NCBI GenBank assembly: GCA_035513345.1 | Contig: DATKCF010000105.1 | Span: 1 to 30,289, forward strand | Length of the DNA: 30,289 nt | Source of the DNA: DATKCF01 sp035513345 | GTDB lineage: Bacteria; Gemmatimonadota; Gemmatimonadetes; Longimicrobiales; RSA9 | Reading direction: 5' to 3' | Shown: positions 7,863 to 15,497 of the stretch, one piece after another | Layout: each line of letters begins with the position of its first letter | Numbering within the stretch: position 1 is the stretch's first letter | Notes under the pieces: generated by a model | Told to the model about the DNA's origin: nothing | Databases searched by the model: none | The model's input: only the letters and a program-made list of their open reading frames with translations | Position numbers and translations under genes: made by a program

Positions 7863-10800
7863 TCACCGCGCTATGCGCGTCACGCACTGGCCGAGCGGGG
7901 TCAGCCAGCCGCGCTGGAAGATCGGGACGGCCGCGGCGTAGCTCAGCTCACCGGTGATCGTGGCATCACTGCCCGGCACTCGCCACGAGACGCCGTAGCG
8001 GCCGGCGCCGCGCGACGACATCTCGGCCTGATAGAAGAGACGGAATACCGACCACGGACCCGCCGCCACGTCGGCCACGGTGGCCACGGTGTTGCCCACA
8101 CGCGCCTCGATGCGCGCGCCCGTTGATGTTCCGTTCCATGCGAGTGCCGGCCCCGCGGGCGAGGACCGCGTGTACGTGTGCGGCCGACCGGCAATCGTGA
8201 CCGTGACTTCCGGTACCTCGAAACTCGTCTCGATGCGCAGCGTGAACAGGATCTCCGGCGCGCCGTTCGCATTGAACATCGCGGCCGATGCCTGCGCGGC
8301 CCGGCTGAAGAAGTCGACGAACTGCGGCGTCGGCTGCGGCGATGCGCCCGGCGATGCCGCCCACCGGCTGCCCTGCTGCACGATCAGCGTGCTGAGGTCA
8401 CTCTGGTAGAACGACCACAGCGCACCCATCCCGGGACTCAGCACTGCCGCGACATCGTCGACAGTCGCATCCGTCGGCGATGATGGGTTGAACGGGAACT
8501 GGCGCGAGAACTGGCCGAACGGAGAGCAGAACGCGCCGCCCTTCGCGTTGACGGCGGCAGCAGGCGCATCGCCGATGACGCCGTCCGCCGCGACCGCCGG
8601 CATCTGAAGCAGCGCTGCCACCGCGACGCCCGTTTCGCGGGCTTCGCCTTCCGTGCTGAACGAACGCTGCATCTGGCCCACCTGCGTCTTCACCTGCTGC
8701 GAACTCGTGTTCGCCTCGCCCAGCGCCTGCGATTGAAGCGGGCCGGTCGCATTGGCCAGTGACTGGAACGCGTTCTTCATGGCGACCAGCGTGTTCAGAT
8801 AGCCGCCCGCCGTTTCGGTCACGGTTGTCGCGTTCGCGGGCACAATGTCGAGTACCGGCCGGAACGCCGCGCCGACCACGGTCGTGTCGACGGCCGAGTC
8901 GACGTCCGTGTTGTCGGCGACAATGCCGAGCATCTGCAGCAGCGGCGAGTCGTTCGTTGCAAGCTGGTCGAGCTTGGTCGCCGCATCGCGCGAACTCGTG
9001 AACCTCGGCACACTGCCGGCCGACAGGAACCGCTGCCACTGGTCGATGAAGTCCGACTCGTAGCGTTGGCGCAGTTGCACCGCGAGCAGCTCGCGGTCGC
9101 CGACCGACACCGCACTTTCGCCCACGACCCAGTCCTCGCGGTCGAACAGGCGGGGCACATCGCTCAGCATCTCCTGCGCGCGCTCCCAGCCTTGCCGGGT
9201 GTACGCCGCGGGCACGACCACGTCATTGCTCACGAGCGGGCCTGTCCAGCGCACCGGCAACAGCGAGTCGGACACGGACGCGAGCAGGACCCGGTAGAGC
9301 TGGTCGCCGCCGGCGAAGCCGCGCAGGAACCCGCGAGTGCCTTCGACCAGCACCGAATCCGCCCCGCCGTCGAACGGGTGGCCCCAGGGCAACTCGTCGG
9401 CGAAGAAGTCGAACTGGTTGGTCGCCAGGTCGAGCCGTTCCGGGTCCGGCTCGATGCCGATAGTCCAGTAGCCCATCAGTGTGGGTGTCAGGAACGTGCT
9501 GGCCGCGCGATCCGGCCGCGATGATGTCGCGATGTACGCGCGCAACGCATCGTACGTGGCGTCGTACGCACTCGCGTCCGTCGCCGCGGCCGGCAGCAAC
9601 CGCAGGTGCTGCACGAGACTCGCGCGCGTGCGCTGCCACTGAATGTCGCCGAATCGCTGGAAATACAGTTGCCGGACCGGCGGCTGAACGCGATTGCCGG
9701 CGTACAGCACCCAGCTCAGTCCGAGCGGCGCGCCAGCGCGTGAGTATTCGCCGAGCAGCGCCGCCTGCGCGCGCAGCGTGTCGAGCCGCTGGAACGTGTC
9801 GAGATCCGGCAACGCGGTCGTGGCCGACAGCTCGCGTGCGCCCTCGACCGCGCGCCGGGTGTCATCCAGCAGGCCGCGGTTCGAGAAGAACGACCATGTG
9901 AAGCCGATCGAGAACACGAGCGCGAGACTCGCCGCTCCGGCCAGCATCGCGCGACGCAGGAAGTTCACCCGTGTGCCACTGCCCGTGATGCCTCTGGCCG
10001 CACCATCACGCAACAGGATGTCGCGGAACACGCGCTCGAGGAACGTCCACTCCGGCACCTTGCGCGAGCCGGGCGAGGGCTTCGGCGCGGCCTGTTGCTG
10101 TTGCAGCATGCGCGGGTCGAACACGCCCGTCGCATCGATCGCGGGGCCGCGCGTCTCCGCCTGGCGGAACTCCGGCTCCTGCGCGCCGACATCGTGGATC
10201 CAGACCGGGCGCACGCCCGTGAAATAGAAGCCGCGCAGGAACGGGCTGACGCCGAGCTGGCTGGGCCGGCACAGGTCGAGCAGGAACTGCGTGGCCAGGT
10301 CCGTGACCTTGCGAAACTCGCGCGGGAACTCGTACACGCCCGCCTTGATTTCTTCCTTCGCCTCGCGCTGCAGCAGATCGAGGCGACGGCCTGCCAGTCC
10401 ACGGAACAGCACGTTGAACGCCTCGGACAATCGCCTGGCCTCGCGCTCCGCGTATGCGCCTGGGGCCGCGCCGGGCGGCGGCACCGTGAGCGTGACACCG
10501 AGAACGTCCCTCGCCTCCTCACGCGTCAGACTGCGGACGTAGTCGTCGAAGTACGGCAGCCGGTCCGCTTTGGTGAACAGGACGTATACCGGCAGGCGGA
10601 TACCGAGCTTCTGCGACATCTCGCCGAGCCGCGCGCGCAGCTTCTGCGCGGTCGCGGAGACGCTCTGGGCCGCGCCCGGCTTCAGCAGCTCGTCGCAGCC
10701 GAAGCAGACGACCACGACACGCGGCGCCTGCTTGCCCCTCGCCAGTGCGGCGGCCAGACGGTTCGGCTGGATCTGCTTCACGAGCCGGCGCCAGCGACCC

Positions 10801-11291
10801 GCATCCGACGCGACCGGCCCGCCCGCTTCGAGAACCAGGTTGTCCTGCGCGTACCACACGTTCACCGAGGACGTCGGCATCACCGAGTCGCCACGCAGAA
10901 CCTCGCCGGCCAGCAGCTCCGGCTCCATGCCGGACCGCGACACGACCGTCGTCTTCGCGCTACCCACGGGCCCGACAACAACCATGAGCGGCAGGTTACC
11001 GAAGCGTGCGGCCGCCTTGCCGCGTGCCTCCGCCAAGCGAGTGCGCGCTGCGGCCATCGTGATGTCGATCTCGTCCGCGTCCGATGCTTCGCGCGGTGTC
11101 GCCTTCCATTTCGACGACGTCCAGATGAACATGAGGATCGTCGCGATGAGCCCGAGGAACCACAGGCCGCCGCGCAGCACCCACAGCTGAGTGCCCTCGA
11201 GGCCGATCAGGCGGGGCACGAAGATGCCGATGAAGCTGAAGCTGACGGCGATCAGCGCCGTGAAGAGCCAGACTTTGGGGTCCCGCCTCAT
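7863..11291 (-). CDS. tssM: TssM, type VI secretion inner-membrane protein (IcmF family)
   Basis: 1142 residues from ATG 11291, the usual length for the family. Two N-terminal TM helices lie at about 7-29 and 35-58. The cytoplasmic nucleotide-binding domain has Walker A GPVGSAKT at 107-114 (K113), a hydrophobic VVVVCFGCDE strand near 191-200 and a GTPase-like FTKAD motif. A third TM helix (LAGAASLALVFSIGFTW) leads to a long periplasmic part. TssM spans the envelope and with TssL and normally TssJ forms the membrane complex that docks the baseplate. The frame extends upstream to 11396, but this overlaps tssL and gives no TssM-like sequence, so the start 7 bp after the tssL stop was chosen. The PrcB-like lipoprotein follows 26 bp downstream. 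Confidence 0.95.
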   Translation of the reverse strand: MRRDPKVWLFTALIAVSFSFIGIFVPRLIGLEGTQLWVLRGGLWFLGLIATILMFIWTSSKWKATPREASDADEIDITMAAARTRLAEARGKAAARFGNLPLMVVVGPVGSAKTTVVSRSGMEPELLAGEVLRGDSVMPTSSVNVWYAQDNLVLEAGGPVASDAGRWRRLVKQIQPNRLAAALARGKQAPRVVVVCFGCDELLKPGAAQSVSATAQKLRARLGEMSQKLGIRLPVYVLFTKADRLPYFDDYVRSLTREEARDVLGVTLTVPPPGAAPGAYAEREARRLSEAFNVLFRGLAGRRLDLLQREAKEEIKAGVYEFPREFRKVTDLATQFLLDLCRPSQLGVSPFLRGFYFTGVRPVWIHDVGAQEPEFRQAETRGPAIDATGVFDPRMLQQQQAAPKPSPGSRKVPEWTFLERVFRDILLRDGAARGITGSGTRVNFLRRAMLAGAASLALVFSIGFTWSFFSNRGLLDDTRRAVEGARELSATTALPDLDTFQRLDTLRAQAALLGEYSRAGAPLGLSWVLYAGNRVQPPVRQLYFQRFGDIQWQRTRASLVQHLRLLPAAATDASAYDATYDALRAYIATSSRPDRAASTFLTPTLMGYWTIGIEPDPERLDLATNQFDFFADELPWGHPFDGGADSVLVEGTRGFLRGFAGGDQLYRVLLASVSDSLLPVRWTGPLVSNDVVVPAAYTRQGWERAQEMLSDVPRLFDREDWVVGESAVSVGDRELLAVQLRQRYESDFIDQWQRFLSAGSVPRFTSSRDAATKLDQLATNDSPLLQMLGIVADNTDVDSAVDTTVVGAAFRPVLDIVPANATTVTETAGGYLNTLVAMKNAFQSLANATGPLQSQALGEANTSSQQVKTQVGQMQRSFSTEGEARETGVAVAALLQMPAVAADGVIGDAPAAAVNAKGGAFCSPFGQFSRQFPFNPSSPTDATVDDVAAVLSPGMGALWSFYQSDLSTLIVQQGSRWAASPGASPQPTPQFVDFFSRAAQASAAMFNANGAPEILFTLRIETSFEVPEVTVTIAGRPHTYTRSSPAGPALAWNGTSTGARIEARVGNTVATVADVAAGPWSVFRLFYQAEMSSRGAGRYGVSWRVPGSDATITGELSYAAAVPIFQRGWLTPLGQCVTRIAR

Positions 11292-11298
11292 CGCTTGC

Positions 11299-12033
11299 CT
11301 AGGCCGCGCCGACGAGACCGGCCGCGACTTCGCGCAGGCCGTTCGCGTCGAGCGTGAGCAATACCTTGAACAGCACGAACAGAAGCAGGGCCACACCGGC
11401 CGTAGCGACCGCGACCATGCCGAGCCGGCGCACCCACGGATCCGCGGTCGCGTGCACGACTTCGCTCGATGGCAGTACCCATGACGCAGGGAACCCGGGC
11501 CGTACGCCGCGGATACGCGCGATCTTCTGCTGTGCCGACTGGATCAGTCCCTGCAGGCTGGCCGGATCGCTGCTGTACCTGCCCTTGAATCCCAGCAGCA
11601 AGCAGAGCTGATAGACCTCGAGCAGGTCGCCCAGCTCCTCGGAGTCCTGGCGGCCCAGCAGGTCGCCTGCGTAGTGGAAGAAGTTCTCGCCGGCCATGTG
11701 CTCGCCGAAGACCTCCTCCTGAAGCGGCTGCCTGGCCCACTCCGAGAACATCGGCTGGGACGAGTTGAGCACGGTCTCGTCGAGGAACGCGATGTACGCG
11801 TAGATGGCCAGCTTCACGGTGTCCGGCGAGTAGCCGCGATTGCGCGCGTCGCGGTCGGCCGACGCTACCAGCGTCTTCGCATGCGCGCGGAACGACACGG
11901 CGTCCGCCGCCACCTGCCGGTTCGCCCGCAGACGGACCGCCACCGTGAACGCTTCCTGGAGCGCGAGCGCCAGCTCGCCCGGGCGTGAGCCCGAAGCCTG
12001 TATCCCGGCCGCCTGCGGCATTGCTGTCGTCAT
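11299..12033 (-). CDS. tssL: TssL, type VI secretion inner-membrane protein (DotU/IcmH family)
   Basis: 244 residues. Helical cytoplasmic domain with family motifs AIYAYIAFLDETVLNS (about 77-92) and QLCLLLGFKGRY (about 142-153), then one C-terminal TM helix at about 204-227 with a short periplasmic tail. There is no C-terminal OmpA-like peptidoglycan-binding domain, so cell-wall anchoring must come from another protein or be absent. TssL pairs with TssM in the inner membrane and contacts TssK of the baseplate. Its ATG overlaps the stop of tssK copy 1 (ATGA, 12030-12033), and tssM starts 7 bp after its stop. Confidence 0.95.
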   Translation of the reverse strand: MTTAMPQAAGIQASGSRPGELALALQEAFTVAVRLRANRQVAADAVSFRAHAKTLVASADRDARNRGYSPDTVKLAIYAYIAFLDETVLNSSQPMFSEWARQPLQEEVFGEHMAGENFFHYAGDLLGRQDSEELGDLLEVYQLCLLLGFKGRYSSDPASLQGLIQSAQQKIARIRGVRPGFPASWVLPSSEVVHATADPWVRRLGMVAVATAGVALLLFVLFKVLLTLDANGLREVAAGLVGAA

Positions 12034-13385
12034 GATTCGAGAACGATCGTGAGTTCGAGCTCGGCGTCAGCTATCGCGGCCGGCGAGTACACGCCCGCGT
12101 TGTGCGTCTTCGCCATCAACGTCCAGCACGGCCCGTCCGTGCGGACCCGGAAGTAGTGCGAACCGATTCGCGGCGACAGCTCCGGCGGCGGCGATGGCTC
12201 ATGGTCCAGCGTCAGCCCCGGCAGGCCTTCCTTCACGAGCCGCACGATGTGCTCCGCCGAGCACACCTTCACCAGTTTCGGCACCGAGACCGCAATCTCG
12301 CCACGGCCCGCGCTCGACCGAACGCCAAGGTACCATGCCGCACCACGACCGAATGCGCGCTCGTCGGGTACCGCCGCCGTGTGGAAGTTCTGCTGCGTCT
12401 CCGCCAACGGCACAACCATCGCATTCGATGGAATGATGATCTCGAGGTTGCGCCTGATGTGCCGGTCCAGCGCGTCGAAACACGTTGCCGGATCGTCGTG
12501 ATCGTAGGTCGGCAGGTCGCGCGGATGCGCGTCCAGCGAGAACGTGCACAGCGCGCCCGCCAGCCTGGCCAGCTCGACGTACATCCGCTCCGGATGCGAT
12601 GCCCGCGTGGCCAGCATGTGCTTCACCGGCGCAACCGCGGCATTCACTGCGTGCGTCAGCCAGAAGTTCGCGACTTCCCGGGCAGCCCACTCGGCCAGCG
12701 GCCGCTGAGATGCCTCCCGCTCCCGCCGCATCGCGTCCGACTTCGCGTCCAGCATCCCGACCAGACGCTCGCCAAGCCGCAGCAGCCGCTCGCTAGCGCC
12801 GATCTGGAGACACGGCGGGACATACTCCGGGTCGTACATGAAATGGCCTCGGCCATCACGACGCACCCGCGCGATCGGCATCGTCACGAGATCGCCACGC
12901 TCCTGATGGTCCAGCAGCAGCACGAAGTTCTTCCTCGCCAGCGCAACCTGCTTCTCGTCCGACCCCGTCAGCTCGTCCGGTACGCTCGTCAGCGTCGAGC
13001 CGAACCGCTTCGGCTCGCCGGCCGACTCACCGGTCGCCGCGCAGTTCGCGTGACCCGGCCGTAACGGCGCGATTCCCAGCAGCACCAGATGACTGTCGTG
13101 CACCGGCGAAAACAGATCCGCGATCTCGAGTGGCGCCGGCGAGTCGTCTTCCGGAAACTGGAACGCAAGGCCGTCCGGCATGATGCCGCGCGCGTGCGTC
13201 AGAGACACCGTCCCGTTCAGCAGCGCGTCCCCGTCCAGCTCGCCCCTGACCAGACCGTACGTCCGGAAGAACAGACTCTCCACCGAAAAGCGCGTCAGCT
13301 CCTCGAAATACCGGTTCTGTGCCTGGAAATGATGCTGGGCGAGGTGCATGCCCTCGCTCCACACCACGGGTGACAGGTACTTCAT
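12030..13385 (-). CDS. tssK: TssK, baseplate subunit, copy 1
   Basis: 451 residues from ATG 13385, which follows GGGGGAG by a few bases. A GTG six codons upstream (13403) is open but less well placed. Family features are present: N-terminal shell domain with VVWSEGMHLAQHHFQAQNRY, ARGIMPDGLAF, the VALARKNFVLLL strand, a central helical part with FWLTHAVNAAVAPVKHML and a HPRDLPTYDHDD segment, and a C-terminal domain ending ELELTIVLES. TssK trimers link the TssFG wedges of the baseplate to the TssL/TssM membrane complex. This copy is the first gene of the operon with tssL and tssM, so it is the likely partner of that complex. It differs clearly in sequence from the second tssK at 15498-16853. 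Confidence 0.95.
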   Translation of the reverse strand: MKYLSPVVWSEGMHLAQHHFQAQNRYFEELTRFSVESLFFRTYGLVRGELDGDALLNGTVSLTHARGIMPDGLAFQFPEDDSPAPLEIADLFSPVHDSHLVLLGIAPLRPGHANCAATGESAGEPKRFGSTLTSVPDELTGSDEKQVALARKNFVLLLDHQERGDLVTMPIARVRRDGRGHFMYDPEYVPPCLQIGASERLLRLGERLVGMLDAKSDAMRREREASQRPLAEWAAREVANFWLTHAVNAAVAPVKHMLATRASHPERMYVELARLAGALCTFSLDAHPRDLPTYDHDDPATCFDALDRHIRRNLEIIIPSNAMVVPLAETQQNFHTAAVPDERAFGRGAAWYLGVRSSAGRGEIAVSVPKLVKVCSAEHIVRLVKEGLPGLTLDHEPSPPPELSPRIGSHYFRVRTDGPCWTLMAKTHNAGVYSPAAIADAELELTIVLES

Positions 13386-13476
13386 CGGCTCCCCCGGACG
13401 CACCGGCTTCGGTTACCGCGCGCGTCCCTGCGTGTGTCCGTCGTGACTCGCTTCGTTTGCAACAGCTCCGGTCGGC

Positions 13477-13492
13477 GGGTAGTATACTACCC
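13477..13492. promoter_or_regulatory. Perfect 16-bp palindrome in the tssK1/EFTRMF-gene divergent spacer
   Basis: GGGTAGTATACTACCC is a perfect palindrome and the most AT-rich spot in the GC-rich spacer 13386-13591 between two divergent genes. It includes TATACT on both strands, which resembles a -10 element. TTGCAA at 13457-13462 is a possible plus-strand -35, but with a 20-nt spacer it is a poor fit. The site may be an operator, a shared core promoter, or both. Confidence 0.5.
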
Positions 13493-13591
13493 TCCGGGCC
13501 GGCGACCGGAAACATGCGACCGCCCGCGCGGATGTCTCTCCTCGCGGGCGATCGCCGCCCGGCACCGTTTCGTACCCGGCGCCTCGCAATA

Positions 13592-15490
13592 ATGACCAGC
13601 GCAGAATTCCACGAGCGTTACCAGATCCTCCAGCAGGTCGGACGCAGCAATGTGCGATCGTTCCACGCACTCGCCGCGACCGGCGCCGTCGTCATGGTCC
13701 ACTACGCCGACGGACCCGCCGAGTCGCGTGACTGGGTCCGATCCGCCATCGACGGGCTCCGACCCACCGACCGCAAGCGCGTAATCGAGATCGCGAACGT
13801 AGACGACTCGCCCGTCATCGTCACCCGCTTCATCCTCGACTTCACGTCACTCGAGGCCTGGCTCCACGAGCACCGTGCCGACCCCAACGCCGTCGCGCCG
13901 CCCGCGACCGCACACCGGCCGGAGGGTCCCGGGGACGCACCGCCGCAAACACCACCCACGGGCGCGAGTCCGTCCGCTCCACCGCCGCGAGCCACACCAT
14001 CGCAGGCGACACCGCAGCCGCCCGCTCCGCGCGACCCGAAACCCGCCGGCGAGCCGAGCGAGTTCACTCTGATGTTCGGCAAGCCGACGGGCACGCCACC
14101 AGAGTCGCCGCTCACCGACACGCCAACGTCAGGCCAGGGCCGGCCCGCCGACCCACCGGCCGTGGACGCACCGACGCCCGGGAAGGAGCCGGGCGAGTTC
14201 ACGCGAATGTTCAGGGCACAGCATGGCGAGCCGCCTGCACCGCCTGACCAGCCGTCCGCGGAGAGACCGTCGCCGGCGCCGCCGCCACCGGCGCCGCTTC
14301 CACCACCGCCGCCGCCGACCCAGGCCGGCGAGTTCACGCAGCTGTTCCGGCCAATGCCCGGCGGTGAAGCGGGATCTGCGTCGAGTGATGCGTCGGGCGG
14401 GGCGCGGGGCGGCGAGGTGTCGGGACCGGTGGGGCCGCCCAGGCACGTGGCGGGATCGTCGGTTCCGGATGATTTCGCACGCATCTTCCGGCCCGGCCCG
14501 GCGCTCGACCCCCCGCCACTGCCGTCTTCGAAGCAGTCGTCGCCGGATCCGAAATCGTCGCCGCCGAAGCCGGAGCCGCCGCGGGCTGCGCCGCCGCCCC
14601 TGCCGGGCGGCTCGGCCCCGCCGGTGCGTCCGTCAACCGGCGGATCGGGCACGCCCGGCGATTTCACGTCGGTGTTCCGGTCACCGGCCAGCGAACCGCG
14701 GGACCCGGGGCCGGACGTACCGTCGGGGGCCGGACCGTCGTACGGGTCGCCGGGAGAGAGCTATCTGGACCGCCTGAACTCGCCTGTCGAGCCCGGCGGC
14801 CAGGGTGGTCGCGAGTCGGGGGACGCCGAAGCGACGAAGCCGTCGGAACCGGGCGAGTTCACGCGGATGCTGAAGAGCGCTGACTACCAGGTGGGCCCGA
14901 TCGCTGGCGGTCAGGCAGGTGGCGCTGGTGGCGGTCACGGACCCGCGCCCGGTCCGTCAGGCGGGGGGCTGGCGGCTGGCCCCGGGGAGGGTCAATCGCC
15001 GCCAGGATCCGCGAACCTGCCGCCGACCGGCCCGGGAAGTCCGGCCATGCCGAGGCTGCCCGATCCGTCGCTCCACTCGCCGCGAGCGCCGCAGCTACCT
15101 CAACCGGGGCTGCCCCGCAGTCCGCAGTTGCCGCACGTGCCTCAGCCGCCCCGGCTCCAGGTGCCCGGCGTACCGCAGGCCGCGCCGCCTCACGTGCCGC
15201 AGGCCCCGCACCCGGGCTCGCCACCGGGCCAGAGCGAGTTCACGCGCGTGATCTCATCGGCGCAGATGCGGGGCGCCGAGTCGCAGCACGCCCCCGTGCC
15301 GCCAGCCGCTCAGCCCCCGGCCGTACCGCCGATAGCCGCCCAGCCCGGCGCGCCTGCCAGCCCTGACAAGGGCCACCAGAAGCTTCTGATCGCAGGCATC
15401 ATCGTGGTCATCCTGATCGCGATCGCCCTGATCCTGTTCTTTGCGCTGGGTGGTCCGCCCGCCCCCGGCGTCGAGGAAGCCACCGGCTGA
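13592..15490 (+). CDS. Tail-anchored Pro-rich protein with kinase-N-lobe-like head and seven EFTRMF-type motifs
   Basis: 632 residues from ATG 13592, chosen because the folded head begins there; the frame is open to 13319 but upstream residues look random and overlap tssK1. Residues about 5-95 resemble the N-lobe of a Hanks kinase: YQILQQVGRSN (degenerate Gly loop), VVMVHYAD where VAVK is expected (no catalytic Lys), then VIVTRFILDFTSLEAWLHEH like the hinge and alpha-D. No C-lobe, HRD or DFG follows. Residues 100-590 are low-complexity Pro/Gly/Ser with motifs at 157 (EFTLMFG), 202 (EFTRMFR), 247 (EFTQLFR), 294 (DFARIFR), 357 (DFTSVFR), 422 (EFTRMLK) and 549 (EFTRVIS), usually preceded by PG, AG or PS. 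Residues 597-619 form one TM helix, leaving 13 residues at the end: a tail anchor with a cytoplasmic head. Function unknown. It lies between the two tssK genes and converges on tssK2 7 bp away. No clear ribosome site. Confidence 0.82.
   Translation: MTSAEFHERYQILQQVGRSNVRSFHALAATGAVVMVHYADGPAESRDWVRSAIDGLRPTDRKRVIEIANVDDSPVIVTRFILDFTSLEAWLHEHRADPNAVAPPATAHRPEGPGDAPPQTPPTGASPSAPPPRATPSQATPQPPAPRDPKPAGEPSEFTLMFGKPTGTPPESPLTDTPTSGQGRPADPPAVDAPTPGKEPGEFTRMFRAQHGEPPAPPDQPSAERPSPAPPPPAPLPPPPPPTQAGEFTQLFRPMPGGEAGSASSDASGGARGGEVSGPVGPPRHVAGSSVPDDFARIFRPGPALDPPPLPSSKQSSPDPKSSPPKPEPPRAAPPPLPGGSAPPVRPSTGGSGTPGDFTSVFRSPASEPRDPGPDVPSGAGPSYGSPGESYLDRLNSPVEPGGQGGRESGDAEATKPSEPGEFTRMLKSADYQVGPIAGGQAGGAGGGHGPAPGPSGGGLAAGPGEGQSPPGSANLPPTGPGSPAMPRLPDPSLHSPRAPQLPQPGLPRSPQLPHVPQPPRLQVPGVPQAAPPHVPQAPHPGSPPGQSEFTRVISSAQMRGAESQHAPVPPAAQPPAVPPIAAQPGAPASPDKGHQKLLIAGIIVVILIAIALILFFALGGPPAPGVEEATG
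14060..15256 (+). repeat. Seven dispersed EFTRMF-type coding repeats
   Basis: Within the gene at 13592-15490 a seven-residue motif [E/D]-F-[T/A]-x-[M/L/I/V]-[F/L/I]-x recurs, with codons starting at 14060, 14195, 14330, 14471, 14660, 14855 and 15236. The first three are exactly 45 residues apart, and later gaps widen (47, 63, 65, 127). Flanking sequence is Pro/Gly-rich and not conserved, so the short motif is the selected unit. This looks like an array of short linear docking motifs, not a folded repeat. Confidence 0.85.
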
Positions 15491-15497
15491 GGCGGCC

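Noticed and set aside
10095..11357. Long plus-strand open frame (420 codons) inside tssM
   Set aside because: Antisense to the TssM nucleotide-binding region; composition is typical of a GC-rich antisense frame.
13319..13591. N-terminal extension of the EFTRMF-repeat gene
   Set aside because: It overlaps tssK1 on the other strand and the extra residues look random and Arg-rich; the kinase-like head begins right after ATG 13592.
13702..14667. Minus-strand Gly-rich open frame (321 codons) opposite the EFTRMF-repeat gene
   Set aside because: Its Gly-rich protein is the mirror of Pro codons on the other strand. The plus strand has conserved motifs and a TM helix, so it is the coding strand.
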